A DNA stretch of 64,000 bases from Candidatus Nitrosocosmicus franklandus (GCF_900696045.1 NZ_LR216287.1:1426001-1490000); one strand, 5' to 3'. Shown: positions 38,005 through 47,557, counted from the first letter of the stretch. Numbers and translations: made by a program. Notes: generated from the letters alone by a model not told the origin.

Positions 38005-38681
38005 GGCTCTGTTCACTTAATATGTTTTATTTCATTGTTATGATAGTCTACAAAGAGCCGCAGCCAATTCCGTACATGCTTTAACTTGTAATTCTTTATT
38101 CTACAAGGAAAGTAGTCATCGAAACTTTCGGTTCTATCCTTTATGTATTGCATCTTTCTTTCAATCAGACTTTTCTCCAGAGAGGAATGAATGTGATGAT
38201 CGAGATTTAAGAATCTACAGGCCATTGGATACCAAGTACCTCCATCATCAGTCGAAACTGGATGAATTCCATGAATCTTGACTAAATCTGAAATGAATCT
38301 TTCAGCTACAAACATGTTTCTTTCTTTAGAGATAGACAGTGCGAGAATTTGCCTGTTTTCGGGTTCAGTTGCAACCCAGAGCCAGACAAACTCTGATCCC
38401 ACCTTCAACATGGTCTCATCTATTATATACTCTAGAACTCTTCTTCTAGTTGACTTAGCTTTTGAGGCTTGTACTTTTGAATCCAATTCCAAATGGAAAC
38501 GTGATTTCTCTTGTATATCTGAGATAATCTTTCCGAGGCTTTCCTTAAGGATAGGCCTGAAAAGTACAAATGCAACCCATAATATACATACTTTGAAGGC
38601 GTTCTGTTTCTAGTAAGCATAAAAGAAATGGAATGCTTTCAAGCTATAGGCTTATCGTTAACTGAACAGAGCCCACATCTT
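37997..38681 (-). mobile_element. IS6-family insertion sequence, copy 2 (transposase frameshifted)
   Basis: The element spans 38005-38673 (669 bp) with the same GGCTCTGTTCA ends as copy 1 and an exact 8-bp target duplication CACATCTT (37997-38004 and 38674-38681). It is diverged from copy 1 along its length, so the two are not products of one very recent event. The 4-bp length difference is accounted for by a missing glycine codon and one lost base in the transposase gene. Confidence 0.92.
38013..38620 (-). pseudogene. IS6-family transposase, frameshifted
   Basis: The N-terminal part (ATG at 38620) matches copy 1 through WIQKYKPQKL, then hits a stop at 38432-38434. The remainder continues in another frame with STRRRVLEYIIDETMLKVG, PVSTDDGGTWYP and SLIERKMQYIKDRTESFDDY, so all three catalytic residues survive. 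Alignment with copy 1 shows one lost base around 38456-38465. Autonomous activity is unlikely, but the ends could be mobilised by copy 1. Confidence 0.9.
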
Positions 38682-39157
38682 TATTATTCTATGAATTATT
38701 TCTCCTAAATAAATACATAGTCCTAATACAACTTCCAGTGATAAACAAAAATTTAAAGAATGTTAGCAGGAAAGATCATTATATCATAAGGATATAAATT
38801 GACAATTGCCTAAATTGAAAATCTTGTTTAAGACTAAATAAAAGCATCACTAATTTCTAAAAGTTACTACAAATTACGGGTTAACTTTAAAGTAGAAAAA
38901 AGGCTACAATTGTACACAAGTTTACATACCGATTCTTGCATACGTAACAAAATCATTAGTAGGTCATCCGTACTTAAAATGGTGGTTTTTATTATTGTTA
39001 GTGCTTGAATTTCGAATCAGCATATGGATAAATTCTATTTGGTTTTATAGTAAAGGGACCGTCATGTATGATACTATTTAGCTGGGTTGTGTATTAAATT
39101 GTCCTTTAACAATTATTTGAAAAATTAATTGAGGTATAATATTCTAGCTAATCATTT
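38682..39157. other. Intergenic region, no gene seen
   Basis: About 475 AT-rich bases between the IS element and the pirin gene; nothing recognised. Confidence 0.45.
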
Positions 39158-40078
39158 CTAATGATTGATCATTCCTAACTTACCATTTCTAAAATCCTCA
39201 ATAGCCTGACTTATTTCCTGTTGAGTATTCATCACAAATGGCCCATATCTTGATATTGGTTCATTCAAAGGGATGCCTGCAATCAACAGGAATTGTAAGG
39301 CTTCTGTATTCTTTGAGTTTGACTTAACCCGTATGTTATTTCCATTTTGTTTGAAAAGAACAACATTTCCTCGCTTTACCCGTGTTTCATCGTCTCCAAA
39401 CAACCCTTCACCTGATATAACGTAAGCGAAAGCCATGTAATCACTATTTATTGGGTGAATGATTTGAGAGCCAGGATTTATGCTAAAATGCAGATACTGA
39501 ATAGGAATTCTAGTGCTTAATTTTGAAGAAACATTATATGCTTTGCCTGCAATTACCTTCACTTGTCCTATATTTTCAGGTAGTTTAACAATAGGTATTT
39601 TTTCAGAAGGGACATCTTGATAATATGGGTATATCATCTTATCTTTCTTGGATAAATTTACCCATAATTGAAATCCGTGTAGTCTACCACCACTTTTTTT
39701 TAATTGATCTCCTGGCATTTCAGAATGAATTACTCCAGATCCAGCAGTCATCCACTGAACATCACCAGGATTTAACTTTCCAGAATGACCTGTAGAATCC
39801 TTATGTTCAAAATTACCATCCAACAAATATGTTACTGTCTCAAAACCTCTATGTGGATGGTCTGGAGCCCCTTTTGCCTCACCTGGTTTAAAGTCCATTG
39901 GCCCCATTTCATCCAAAAGTAAGAAGGGATCAATGTCGGAAAGAGAATTGGTAGGAAAAGCTCTATTGACAATAAATCCTTCTCCTTCGGTTGTATGAAA
40001 ACTATGTACGATCTTCTCTAAAGAACGAATGCTATTATCACCAAATTTCTCTTGATCATACTGTTGTGATCTCTGCAT
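39158..40078 (-). CDS. Pirin-family bicupin protein
   Basis: A 306-residue pirin. The N-terminal cupin (about 25-140) holds the metal ligands in DHPHRGFETVTYLLDG and GDVQWMTAGSGVIHSEM; the C-terminal cupin (about 165-285) contains GEGLFGDDETRVKRGNVVLF. Bacterial and archaeal pirins are iron-binding, some with quercetinase activity, others regulatory; the natural substrate is unknown. It is divergent from an HxlR-type regulator, with a 14-bp palindrome in the shared intergenic region. ATG start. Confidence 0.92.
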   Translation of the reverse strand: MQRSQQYDQEKFGDNSIRSLEKIVHSFHTTEGEGFIVNRAFPTNSLSDIDPFLLLDEMGPMDFKPGEAKGAPDHPHRGFETVTYLLDGNFEHKDSTGHSGKLNPGDVQWMTAGSGVIHSEMPGDQLKKSGGRLHGFQLWVNLSKKDKMIYPYYQDVPSEKIPIVKLPENIGQVKVIAGKAYNVSSKLSTRIPIQYLHFSINPGSQIIHPINSDYMAFAYVISGEGLFGDDETRVKRGNVVLFKQNGNNIRVKSNSKNTEALQFLLIAGIPLNEPISRYGPFVMNTQQEISQAIEDFRNGKLGMINH

Positions 40079-40113
40079 GTATTAATATCACTATCCCTGT
40101 ATATAACTACAGT

Positions 40114-40127
40114 AGTAATTTATTACT
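40114..40127. promoter_or_regulatory. Palindrome between pirin and HxlR regulator genes
   Basis: AGTAATTTATTACT is a perfect AGTAAT-N2-ATTACT dyad. It lies 35 bases upstream of the pirin ATG (near TATATAAC at 40100-40107) and about 85 bases from the HxlR start. A dimeric HxlR protein could use it to control pirin. AT-rich sequence makes chance palindromes easier, hence moderate confidence. Confidence 0.45.
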
Positions 40128-40211
40128 TAGTTAGTCAGTTGCATCATATCATACAATATTTTTTGAAATTGTTGAGCATATAAACACAATGACTTCTTTT
40201 AAAAGATTTAA

Positions 40212-40628
40212 TTGAAAATAGTAAAAAATTTTAATTTAGAAATCTCATCATACTGTAAAAGAGAAATTTGTATGAAAGGAGAAAAATGTGAAATAGCAGA
40301 TATTTGGGAGATTTTGGGAAAAAAATGGTCACTACATATTTTGAAGAACTTGAGTGTAAATGGCACAGTCAGATTTAATGAATTGAAAAGGCTAATACCA
40401 AATGTTAGCAGTACAGTCTTGTCACAAAGATTACTCGAGCTTGAACGAGATGGATTGATAACAAAAAGAATTTATTCAGAAATTCCGATAAGAGTAGAAT
40501 ATAGTTTAACTACAAGATCAAAGGAATTGGAGACAATATTACAACAATTGAGTAATTGGACATCCAAGTGGAATACACAAGCTAGGAAAAAAGAAGTTAA
40601 ACCTTTTTCTCAAATATCAAAATCATGA
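40212..40628 (+). CDS. HxlR-family winged-helix regulator
   Basis: A 138-residue regulator. The HxlR core is evident: CEIADIWEILGKKWSLHILKNL, RFNELKRLIPNVSSTVLSQRLLELERDGLI and VEYSLTTRSKELETIL. Two N-terminal cysteines (SYCKREICMKGEKC, with a third at the end) precede it, as in HypR/QorR-type members that sense electrophiles or oxidants through cysteine. It is divergent from pirin, and such pairs often form a redox/quinone response unit. The start is TTG at 40212. Confidence 0.88.
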   Translation: MKIVKNFNLEISSYCKREICMKGEKCEIADIWEILGKKWSLHILKNLSVNGTVRFNELKRLIPNVSSTVLSQRLLELERDGLITKRIYSEIPIRVEYSLTTRSKELETILQQLSNWTSKWNTQARKKEVKPFSQISKS

Positions 40629-41161
40629 TTTTGGCTATAAACAGCAATTGAAAGTATAACTGTGCATCTTTATTTTCCTTTCCAATGAGGCTAAAAGAGT
40701 TAGTTTCCTTTATTAGTAATTATTTTATGTCAATTCATCATATCCTTATGAATCATATTACATCTTTAAATATCCATAACCATGTAAAAGATATATTTTA
40801 GTAATCCTTCACAAACTAAACTAGTTTACTAAGTCGATAGGATTCATTAGTATAATCGTAGATTTACGTGAGGAGCTTTTTGATTTTTTTCCTATTATTT
40901 TTTTTTCAACTTTATTCATACAAAATTTTTGATTTTTGAATTCAAAAGTATGTGCGAGTAGAATGAAATAAGTATCTAATGAGCATTACCTCTCTTACAT
41001 CGTCCCAAGGTTAACATAACATCTTTTTAAATCATAAGAATCAGTTTAGACAAGAAGAACGGACTAATTAAAACCAACATATAGTTTTATTTTGAAATGA
41101 TCCTTATCATACTTGATATAAACATCAATAATTTTATTTACCATGGCAACAAATTTAATTA
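40629..41161. other. Intergenic region, no supported gene
   Basis: About 530 bases. A 38-codon frame from ATG at 40686 has no motif. T-rich tracts around 40880-40910 may terminate transcription. Confidence 0.45.
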
Positions 41162-41449
41162 GTGAGCGAATCGACCAAATTTAATTATTCAATAATCAGA
41201 GAGAATACAATTAACAATTTCATTAAGGACCTATTAGAAGATAGAATTGAATTTGATTACTCAAAAAGTATCAAAGAGGATAGGAACGAAGTTTTTAATG
41301 CTGCAATGGATCTAAAAGAAAAAATAATTCCATATCTATCTGTAGAAAAAGACTATGCCAATAAAGATTACCACAAACTCCAAGAAAACATATTTTCTTG
41401 TTATTTAAGTCTAAAAATTTTTGGCGTAATTCGTCAAAAAACCATTTAA
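41162..41449 (+). CDS. Hypothetical helical protein
   Basis: A 95-residue, charged, helical protein from GTG at 41162 (FIKDLLEDRIEFDYSKSIKEDRNEVF, AAMDLKEKIIPYL). No known domain. Just after an A-run near 41440 another frame continues with KKPFKFYELLLDHIADKKLF, which looks coding, so the gene might be longer and frameshifted; the required indel differs in sign from the other breaks in the window, so this stays open. Confidence 0.45.
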   Translation: MSESTKFNYSIIRENTINNFIKDLLEDRIEFDYSKSIKEDRNEVFNAAMDLKEKIIPYLSVEKDYANKDYHKLQENIFSCYLSLKIFGVIRQKTI

Positions 41450-41575
41450 ATTTTATGAATTATTGTTAGACCATATTGCAGATAAAAAATTATTTAGTTT
41501 GAAAAGGTGCCAATAGTATTGATCTCAACCAACCAATTATAATATATAGGTAACCAACTCAAAGGTGTTATAGTT

Positions 41576-41779
41576 ATGTTATATCATTTGTTGTATGGGG
41601 AAATGCCTATAATCCCATACTTTTTGGTCAAAACGGGTTTAATTGATATAATTGATAATTTCACAGCTTTGATGACAGTCATTTGGATTAGTTTAGGTTT
41701 CTCTTTTAAAGTAGGTACAATCAAGGGCGATCTGTCGAAAAAAAGCTTAGTAGAAAGAGGTTTAGAAAGCGATCAATAG
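41576..41779 (+). CDS. Small hypothetical protein with one hydrophobic segment
   Basis: A 67-residue frame from ATG at 41576, with a hydrophobic stretch (IIDNFTALMTVIWISLGFSF) and a charged C-terminus (GDLSKKSLVERGLESDQ). It could be a small membrane protein. No homologue is recognised and the support is compositional only. Confidence 0.35.
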   Translation: MLYHLLYGEMPIIPYFLVKTGLIDIIDNFTALMTVIWISLGFSFKVGTIKGDLSKKSLVERGLESDQ

Positions 41780-41892
41780 GAACAAATATTGGGTTATCTA
41801 GTTATGGAAGGAGGTCTGAAATGAATAACCCATGAGTAGTCGATCTTGATTAATCTCATATATCTATGAAAATGAATAAATAATAACACTCG

Positions 41893-44031
41893 CTATACAT
41901 ATCTTTTTTTCAACTTCTTAGCCAGTTTAAGACCTATTTTTGGGATCGAAGCAAGCTCGGACTCTGATATGGATATCAAGTCGTTAGGGAAATGAATTCC
42001 GGCGTTATGAAGGGCCCTAGCTCGAGCTCTACCTATGTCTTTAATTTGAACCAGAGGAACAAGGTCGCCTTTTACCCCATGTTTAATTCTACTTTCGAGA
42101 GAAAATAGAATTGGCAACAGGTCATTTCGATCAAGCAATTTAGAAATTTCAAACAGACATGCAGCAAGCCATTGAGATACTTCGACTATTCTATGGATAT
42201 CACCCGGTTCCACACCAACTCTTTCATTAATGCTTTTTTCCGTCGATTCATTAATCCATTCATATAAAGTCCAAAGACTGCGAGAGCAATCCATTATATC
42301 TACATCTGTAAAAAATTCATCATAGTTATTATAAAATAAAAAACTAAATTCTTCGATGTCTTGTTTCCTGAAGGAAAGTTTAGGATAAAAATCAGAACAA
42401 GAAGTAATTATATGAAGAAAACCAAACACATTGTTTGTCTTGACAGATCTTGGTTTTATGTGGTTAATGATGTTTCGAAATGATACGGCGGTTTCGGGGT
42501 TTAGATACAAATTTGAAACTAATTTTCCAAAAGCAGTTACTTGATAAACATTGTTTTTCAAACGAATTAAATCTTCGTCTATAAAATAATCCAATGAGAA
42601 ATCTATTTTATCAAAAAGGGATGTGCTATTTTTATCCTGGAAAGAATAAAATGTTTTGGAGAATAAATCATAGATATCGTCTAAACTAATTCCATTAAAT
42701 GAAGCAATTACGCCAAGCAAATGTATCTTTATAGAAGTGGTATTTCCAAGATTTGATAACAAAGGTTCAGGTATTCCCAGAATGTAATGATTATATAATT
42801 CCTCATATGATGTTCTTGAATCTGAAATGATAATAGATTCTCCGTATGTATCATATTTTGGTCGCCCTGCACGACCGCAAAGTTGTTTGTATTCGAGTAT
42901 ACTTATAGGAACTGAAGCACCATATGTAAAATCATATCTGGTAACATTTGTTATAATAACTCTTCGTGCAGGAAGATTTACTCCTGCAGCCAACGTAGGC
43001 GTAGCAAATAAAGACTTTATTATTCCATTCTTAAACGCTTCCTCTACTATTTCTCTACTGGTAAGACTTAATCCAGCGTGATGGAATCCTATCCCAAATG
43101 AGATTAGTCTTGACAAATTTTTTGTTATGTCAGTGTCATCACCTTCTTCCAAAATTTGTTTAGAGACTTTTAAAGCATTTTTCTTTTCCTCTGGTGATAA
43201 TATTCTGTAAACGATATCTGAAGCTTTATTAGCCAGCGAAACTGCTCGCTTTCTTGTTTCAACAAAAATAAGATTCTGTCCATTGCTTTTTAAAGAATCC
43301 ATTATTAAATCGATAGTCATGGATGTAGTATCTTTACCTGATTCAGGTATATTAAATTGAGAATTATTATTATAATATATAGTCCCATCCGAATATACCC
43401 CTTCTATTAATTTTGTAGGTCTCCAAGAACTCTCAACTAATTTTGATTCGAGCCATGCAGCAATTTCTATTGCATTAGTAATTGTAGCACTTAGACCAAG
43501 GATTTGAGATGATGGATAGTATTTCTTAATTTTGGTTAAAACCATTTCTAAGACCGGTCCTCTGTCTTGATCACCAATAAGATGAATTTCATCAGAAATA
43601 AATAATCCTACATTGGCAAGCCAAGAGGCATTCTGTCTAAGTATTGAGTCAATTTTTTCATTGGTCATAATTATTATGTCGGAAGAACTTAAATCAGTCT
43701 TTGAGGTATTGAAATCGCCCGTACTAATTCTTACTCTTATTTTTTTGGTAAATATACCAGATCTATCTATAGAAGCAAATTCCAAATATTTTTCATATGC
43801 TAATGCTCTTAATGGTGTAATGTACACTACTTTTTTATTTTTCTCTAATGCCTTAATAGCTGCCAAAATTGCAATTAACGTTTTTCCACTTGCAGTAGGA
43901 GTAGTGATTACAATATTAGAATGATCCAACAATCCATTGTCAATAGCCAACTGTTGAGGAGGATATAGGGAATCATAACCTAGGAATGAAAGATACGTTG
44001 CAATCCTTGCGTCGCTCAACTTCAGTTGCAT
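41893..44031 (-). CDS. hel308: Hel308-type DNA helicase
   Basis: A 712-residue superfamily 2 helicase of the Ski2/Hel308 group. Motif I TPTASGKT (44-51), motif II DEIH (147-150), motif III LSATI, motif IV-V region FVETRKRAV and FATPTLAAGVNLPARRVI, and motif VI QLCGRAGRP are all present, followed by the winged-helix and ratchet domains and a C-terminal helix-hairpin-helix (VQIKDIGRARARALHNAGI, ASIPKIGLKLAKKL). Hel308 unwinds lagging-strand DNA at stalled forks. It matches archaeal Hel308 in length and domain order. ATG start; transcribed alone. Confidence 0.94.
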   Translation of the reverse strand: MQLKLSDARIATYLSFLGYDSLYPPQQLAIDNGLLDHSNIVITTPTASGKTLIAILAAIKALEKNKKVVYITPLRALAYEKYLEFASIDRSGIFTKKIRVRISTGDFNTSKTDLSSSDIIIMTNEKIDSILRQNASWLANVGLFISDEIHLIGDQDRGPVLEMVLTKIKKYYPSSQILGLSATITNAIEIAAWLESKLVESSWRPTKLIEGVYSDGTIYYNNNSQFNIPESGKDTTSMTIDLIMDSLKSNGQNLIFVETRKRAVSLANKASDIVYRILSPEEKKNALKVSKQILEEGDDTDITKNLSRLISFGIGFHHAGLSLTSREIVEEAFKNGIIKSLFATPTLAAGVNLPARRVIITNVTRYDFTYGASVPISILEYKQLCGRAGRPKYDTYGESIIISDSRTSYEELYNHYILGIPEPLLSNLGNTTSIKIHLLGVIASFNGISLDDIYDLFSKTFYSFQDKNSTSLFDKIDFSLDYFIDEDLIRLKNNVYQVTAFGKLVSNLYLNPETAVSFRNIINHIKPRSVKTNNVFGFLHIITSCSDFYPKLSFRKQDIEEFSFLFYNNYDEFFTDVDIMDCSRSLWTLYEWINESTEKSINERVGVEPGDIHRIVEVSQWLAACLFEISKLLDRNDLLPILFSLESRIKHGVKGDLVPLVQIKDIGRARARALHNAGIHFPNDLISISESELASIPKIGLKLAKKLKKRYV

Positions 44032-44304
44032 ATGTAGATTACCGTAATGTAATATTATTGCATATTAATTCTTTCATAGATCTAACTTATTTGAGTAAGA
44101 AATATGGTTATTTAAATAGATATTACAAAGAGTTAATAACATTTCATCCTCCCAATAAATGATCCTTTATTGTTAATAGCCATCAAATATAATCAGAATA
44201 ATTAAGCTTGTATGTGATTACATTTGTTTTATTATGTTTAGGTTCCAAAGTTATTAATTATTAATAAGGAAACTTTATATCATTAATAATTGTATCAATG
44301 AGGT

Positions 44305-45231
44305 ATGAAAGAGAGATATGAATATTTGATCTCTATTTGTTTTGTCATTGTAACTATTTATATTACACCTATACTCGTTCAGGATTCTGTTGCAACTTCT
44401 AATTATGATAATGCAAAACCGATTTCTTCTGGTAGTACTAAGATTAAAATTTTTGCATCATTTTATCCAATATATGATTTTGTTGAAAAAATTGGTGGGG
44501 ATAAAGTCGATGTTTCAACAATAGTACCTAATGGAATAGAACCTCATGATTTTGAACCTACTCCTAAACAAGTAGTTGAGTTACAGAACGCTGATTTAAT
44601 TTTCATTAATGGTGCTGGTTTTGAAGATTGGATCAAAGAGATAACAAATTCAAATATAGTGGATTTAAGCAGGAATATAACAATAGAAAATATAAACTCT
44701 AATCCTAATCCACATATTTGGCTCGATCCAATATTGGTAGAATCAATGGCAGAAGAAATCTATAACACATTGGCGTCATTGGATCCAAGTAATTTAGCAT
44801 ATTATCAAGACAAGTTAAAACAATTTAATGATAATATAGAAATGCTCGATTCCAATATTAAGAATAATTTGACTAACTGTGTTTTAAGAGACTTTATTGT
44901 CCTTCATGATGCTTTTGGCTATTTTGCAAAAAGATATGGATTAACTCAGCATGTGATTGGCGGAATGTCTCCTGAAATGGATTTTAATCCCCAAAAATTA
45001 TCAGAATCTATAAGACTAGCAGAAGAACTTGGTATAACAACTATATTTTCAGAAGATAATATTGAACCTAGAATGTCGAATACTATAGCGAATGAAATAG
45101 GTGGAAAGGTATTGACATTAAGTCCAATTGAAATCATCACACAAGAAGAATATGAGCAAAGTAAGGATTATTTTTCAAAGATGTATGATAATCTAAACAA
45201 TCTAAAAATTGCCCTTGAGTGCAAGAACTAG
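44305..45231 (+). CDS. znuA: ZnuA-like metal ABC transporter substrate-binding protein
   Basis: A 308-residue cluster A-I binding protein with an N-terminal signal/anchor (about 8-28). The metal site is built by His81 (EPHDFEPTPKQ), the NPHIWLDP histidine, a third in LHDAFGYFAKRYG and an acidic residue in IFSEDNIEP. YPIYDFVEKIGGDKVDV and VVELQNADLIFINGAGFEDW are typical. The His-rich loop of many ZnuA proteins is absent, so Zn2+ and Mn2+ are both possible. It is followed 35 bases later by its permease. AT-rich palindromic sequence before the start (about 44250-44295) may be an operator. Confidence 0.92.
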   Translation: MKERYEYLISICFVIVTIYITPILVQDSVATSNYDNAKPISSGSTKIKIFASFYPIYDFVEKIGGDKVDVSTIVPNGIEPHDFEPTPKQVVELQNADLIFINGAGFEDWIKEITNSNIVDLSRNITIENINSNPNPHIWLDPILVESMAEEIYNTLASLDPSNLAYYQDKLKQFNDNIEMLDSNIKNNLTNCVLRDFIVLHDAFGYFAKRYGLTQHVIGGMSPEMDFNPQKLSESIRLAEELGITTIFSEDNIEPRMSNTIANEIGGKVLTLSPIEIITQEEYEQSKDYFSKMYDNLNNLKIALECKN

Positions 45232-45266
45232 GTGTATTAAAAATTAACACATATTAGAGAAATTAC

Positions 45267-46109
45267 ATGTTTGAAGTATTCCAATTCGAGTTTATGCAAC
45301 GAGCTATAGTATCCGGAATAGCAATAGCCATTAGTTGTTCTTTAATTGGATTGTTTTTAATACTGAAGAGATTTTCTCTATTTGGCGATGCATTGTCTCA
45401 TGTTGCTTTTGGAGGCATTGCATTAGGATTATTTTTAAAATCAAATCCTATTTGGATTTCACTGATTGTTTCAATAATAGCAGGATTGTCAATTGTAAAA
45501 ATGAATTCTAATAAGAGAATTTATGCCGATTCATCAATCTCTGTTTTACTCTCATTAGGATTAGCCATGGGATTGGTACTAATCAGTTTATCAGGAGGAT
45601 TTTCAATAGACATCACAAGCTATCTGTTTGGAAGTATACTATTAGTCAGCGTGGATGAAACAATTATTACATTAATCCTTAGTTTTATTGTTATCGCATT
45701 CGTAATCTTTTTTTACAAGAAATTGATATACCTTGTATTTAATGAGGAACAAGCAATAGTGAATGGTATTAATACGGTTGTATTAAATATTTTATTTATT
45801 ACCTTAGCCACTGTTGCAATAGTTATATCAATTCGGCTAATAGGTGTTTTGATGGTTTCGTCACTTTTAATTATTCCTAATGTTTCATCACTGTTATTAG
45901 GATATGGATTTAAAAAGACTATGATTTTATCCATATGCTTCTCGTTACTATCTGTAATATTAGGAATCCTATTAGCCTACGAATGGAATATTATGCCTAG
46001 TGGTATGATAGTAATAGTTGCCGCAGGAATTTTTTTTGGAATAAATCTGTTAAAACTATCAATATCAAAATTAAAGAACGGATCATTAAGTGAGGTAAAA
46101 AATTCTTAA
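45267..46109 (+). CDS. znuB: ZnuB-like metal ABC transporter permease
   Basis: A 280-residue ABC-3 family permease with eight or nine membrane helices. Family features include RFSLFGDALSHVAFGGIALG near the N-terminus, SITSYLFGSIL-type sequence (DITSYLFGSILLVS), and IRLIGVLMVSSLLIIPNVSSLL near the C-terminus. It forms the channel for the ZnuA-delivered metal. The ATPase gene (znuC) that should complete the transporter is not found here; after this gene comes a T-run terminator and about 0.9 kb without a gene. ATG start. Confidence 0.92.
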   Translation: MFEVFQFEFMQRAIVSGIAIAISCSLIGLFLILKRFSLFGDALSHVAFGGIALGLFLKSNPIWISLIVSIIAGLSIVKMNSNKRIYADSSISVLLSLGLAMGLVLISLSGGFSIDITSYLFGSILLVSVDETIITLILSFIVIAFVIFFYKKLIYLVFNEEQAIVNGINTVVLNILFITLATVAIVISIRLIGVLMVSSLLIIPNVSSLLLGYGFKKTMILSICFSLLSVILGILLAYEWNIMPSGMIVIVAAGIFFGINLLKLSISKLKNGSLSEVKNS

Positions 46110-46998
46110 TACAGATGTTTTTTTTGTTTCTGTCCTATTTGTTCTTAATTCTACAATTATTTTGGTGGCAAAACAACATTATAACAATATAAAGATGGAC
46201 AATCGATTTGAAATAGAAACTAGTTCCACTAAATTAAACAGTAGGAAAAGGTTTATCAACATTTCAAATATTAAGAATGATCTAGATGCAACTTGCATTT
46301 TAAATTCTTGATTAACAAAACACGATGTTAAATCCTGTGTTGAAAATAAGAGGTAACAAATGGAGAATAAATCGCCAAATTAGATGTATCTAAAGAATGA
46401 AAATATATCGAACTTATTGAACATATTAAATAAATCTACAACAAATCTTCACAAATGCATTATAATCAAAGTATATTGGGTAACAAGGATCAGGATCTAT
46501 TAACATGGTGAAAACATCGAACAATGGTTTATCTCTTCATGGATTAATAAATCTAAGTGGTTCTGCAACATAGAAAAACGAAATTTGGTTTAAGGATTGA
46601 TATACGAAGGAAAAGCAGTATCAAAGCAACAGAATCACCAGTAAATAAAGACGAGTTGAAAAATGGCCACCTTATAATACTGATGTAGATGCAAAAATAG
46701 AAAGTCATGCATAAATAACTCAAATTTCAATCATTATGTAAGAGTTTTTAATAGGATACATTATAGAAGGAAATATGCAAGCGGTATAAAGGTTTTTGGT
46801 GTTAAATTGCTGGAATGCCAAAGGCTCGTATCTTTTCGATTCTGGTCTTATTGTCACATTGTGCTAAAAATGCATTGTTGAACCTCAATACTGGATATTA
46901 GGGAATAGGATTGCTATTAAAAAATGATTTAGGTTATTATTTAATGACATTCATAAATTGAAGAAAATAAATAATATCAAATATAATTAATAAAAGCA
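46110..46998. other. Gene-poor intergenic region after znuB
   Basis: About 890 bases with no supported gene and no recognisable remnant of a znuC ATPase (no Walker A or ABC signature in any frame). It ends at the NikR gene. Confidence 0.45.
46118..46125 (+). terminator. T-run terminator after znuAB
   Basis: Eight consecutive T bases start nine bases after the znuB stop codon, followed by a further T-rich stretch. Intrinsic termination in archaea relies on such U-tracts without a required hairpin. Confidence 0.5.
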
Positions 46999-47382
46999 TT
47001 GCCAATCATAAGTGTTTCATTGAATGAAAATATAATCCAAGAACTAGATAAACTGCAAAAGTTTTTGGGTTTTTCCGGCAGGTCAGAAATTGTAAGGGCC
47101 AGTGTTAGAAATCTACTTTTAGAAGAGAAAAGAATTGATGAATTATCAGGAGTTCTACATTCAGTTTTATTAGTAATACATGATGAAAAGTCTGATCAGG
47201 AAATCAGTGAAATCAGACATGGATTTGATAAGATAATTAATACGCATATTCATAATAAGATCGACAAGGACAGATGTCTTGAAATATTTGTTCTTTACGG
47301 CGATGCGAAAGAAATCAAGAATATTACTAAAAAGTTTCAAGGAAATAGAAAAATGGACCAAGTAAGATTAGTGGTAACATAG
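46999..47382 (+). CDS. nikR: NikR-type nickel-responsive regulator
   Basis: A 127-residue ribbon-helix-helix regulator with an ACT-like metal domain. RHH part: PIISVSLNENIIQELDKLQ and GRSEIVRASVRNLL. The metal domain has His83 and His85 (NTHIHN), Cys93 (DRCLEIFVLYG) and His61 and His74 upstream, close to the His/His/His/Cys nickel site of NikR. It should bind Ni2+ and repress nickel uptake genes. The nearby znuAB-like genes, about 0.9 kb upstream on the same strand, are possible but unproven targets. The start is TTG. Confidence 0.88.
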   Translation: MPIISVSLNENIIQELDKLQKFLGFSGRSEIVRASVRNLLLEEKRIDELSGVLHSVLLVIHDEKSDQEISEIRHGFDKIINTHIHNKIDKDRCLEIFVLYGDAKEIKNITKKFQGNRKMDQVRLVVT

Positions 47383-47404
47383 TATTCCACTATTGCAATA
47401 TGAA

Positions 47405-47478
47405 AGCCATAAGTGGGATTTGAACCCACGACCTAAGGTTTACGAAACCTTCGCTCTGCCGGGCTGAGCTACTATGGC
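47405..47478 (-). tRNA. tRNA-Thr (anticodon CGU)
   Basis: The minus strand folds into a complete 74-nt cloverleaf: 7-bp acceptor GCCATAG/TTATGGC with discriminator U, D arm GCTC/GAGC, anticodon stem AAGGT/ACCTT with loop TTCGTAA (anticodon CGU), and T arm GTGGG/CCCAC with loop TTCAAAT. No intron and no encoded CCA. Discriminator U is usual for archaeal tRNA-Thr. Confidence 0.95.
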
Positions 47479-47557
47479 AACTTAGAAGATCAAATTGATA
47501 ATTTCTAAGTAGTAGAATTATGAAAAAGTTAAATAATAATGTATTTTTTTTTGTTCT

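Noticed and set aside
41450-41520. Frameshifted extension of the 95-residue hypothetical gene
   Set aside because: The alternative frame reads plausibly, but the needed indel is of opposite sign to the other breaks and no homologous protein is known to confirm it.
46110-46998. Decayed znuC gene after znuB
   Set aside because: No Walker A, ABC signature or other ATPase remnant found in any frame.
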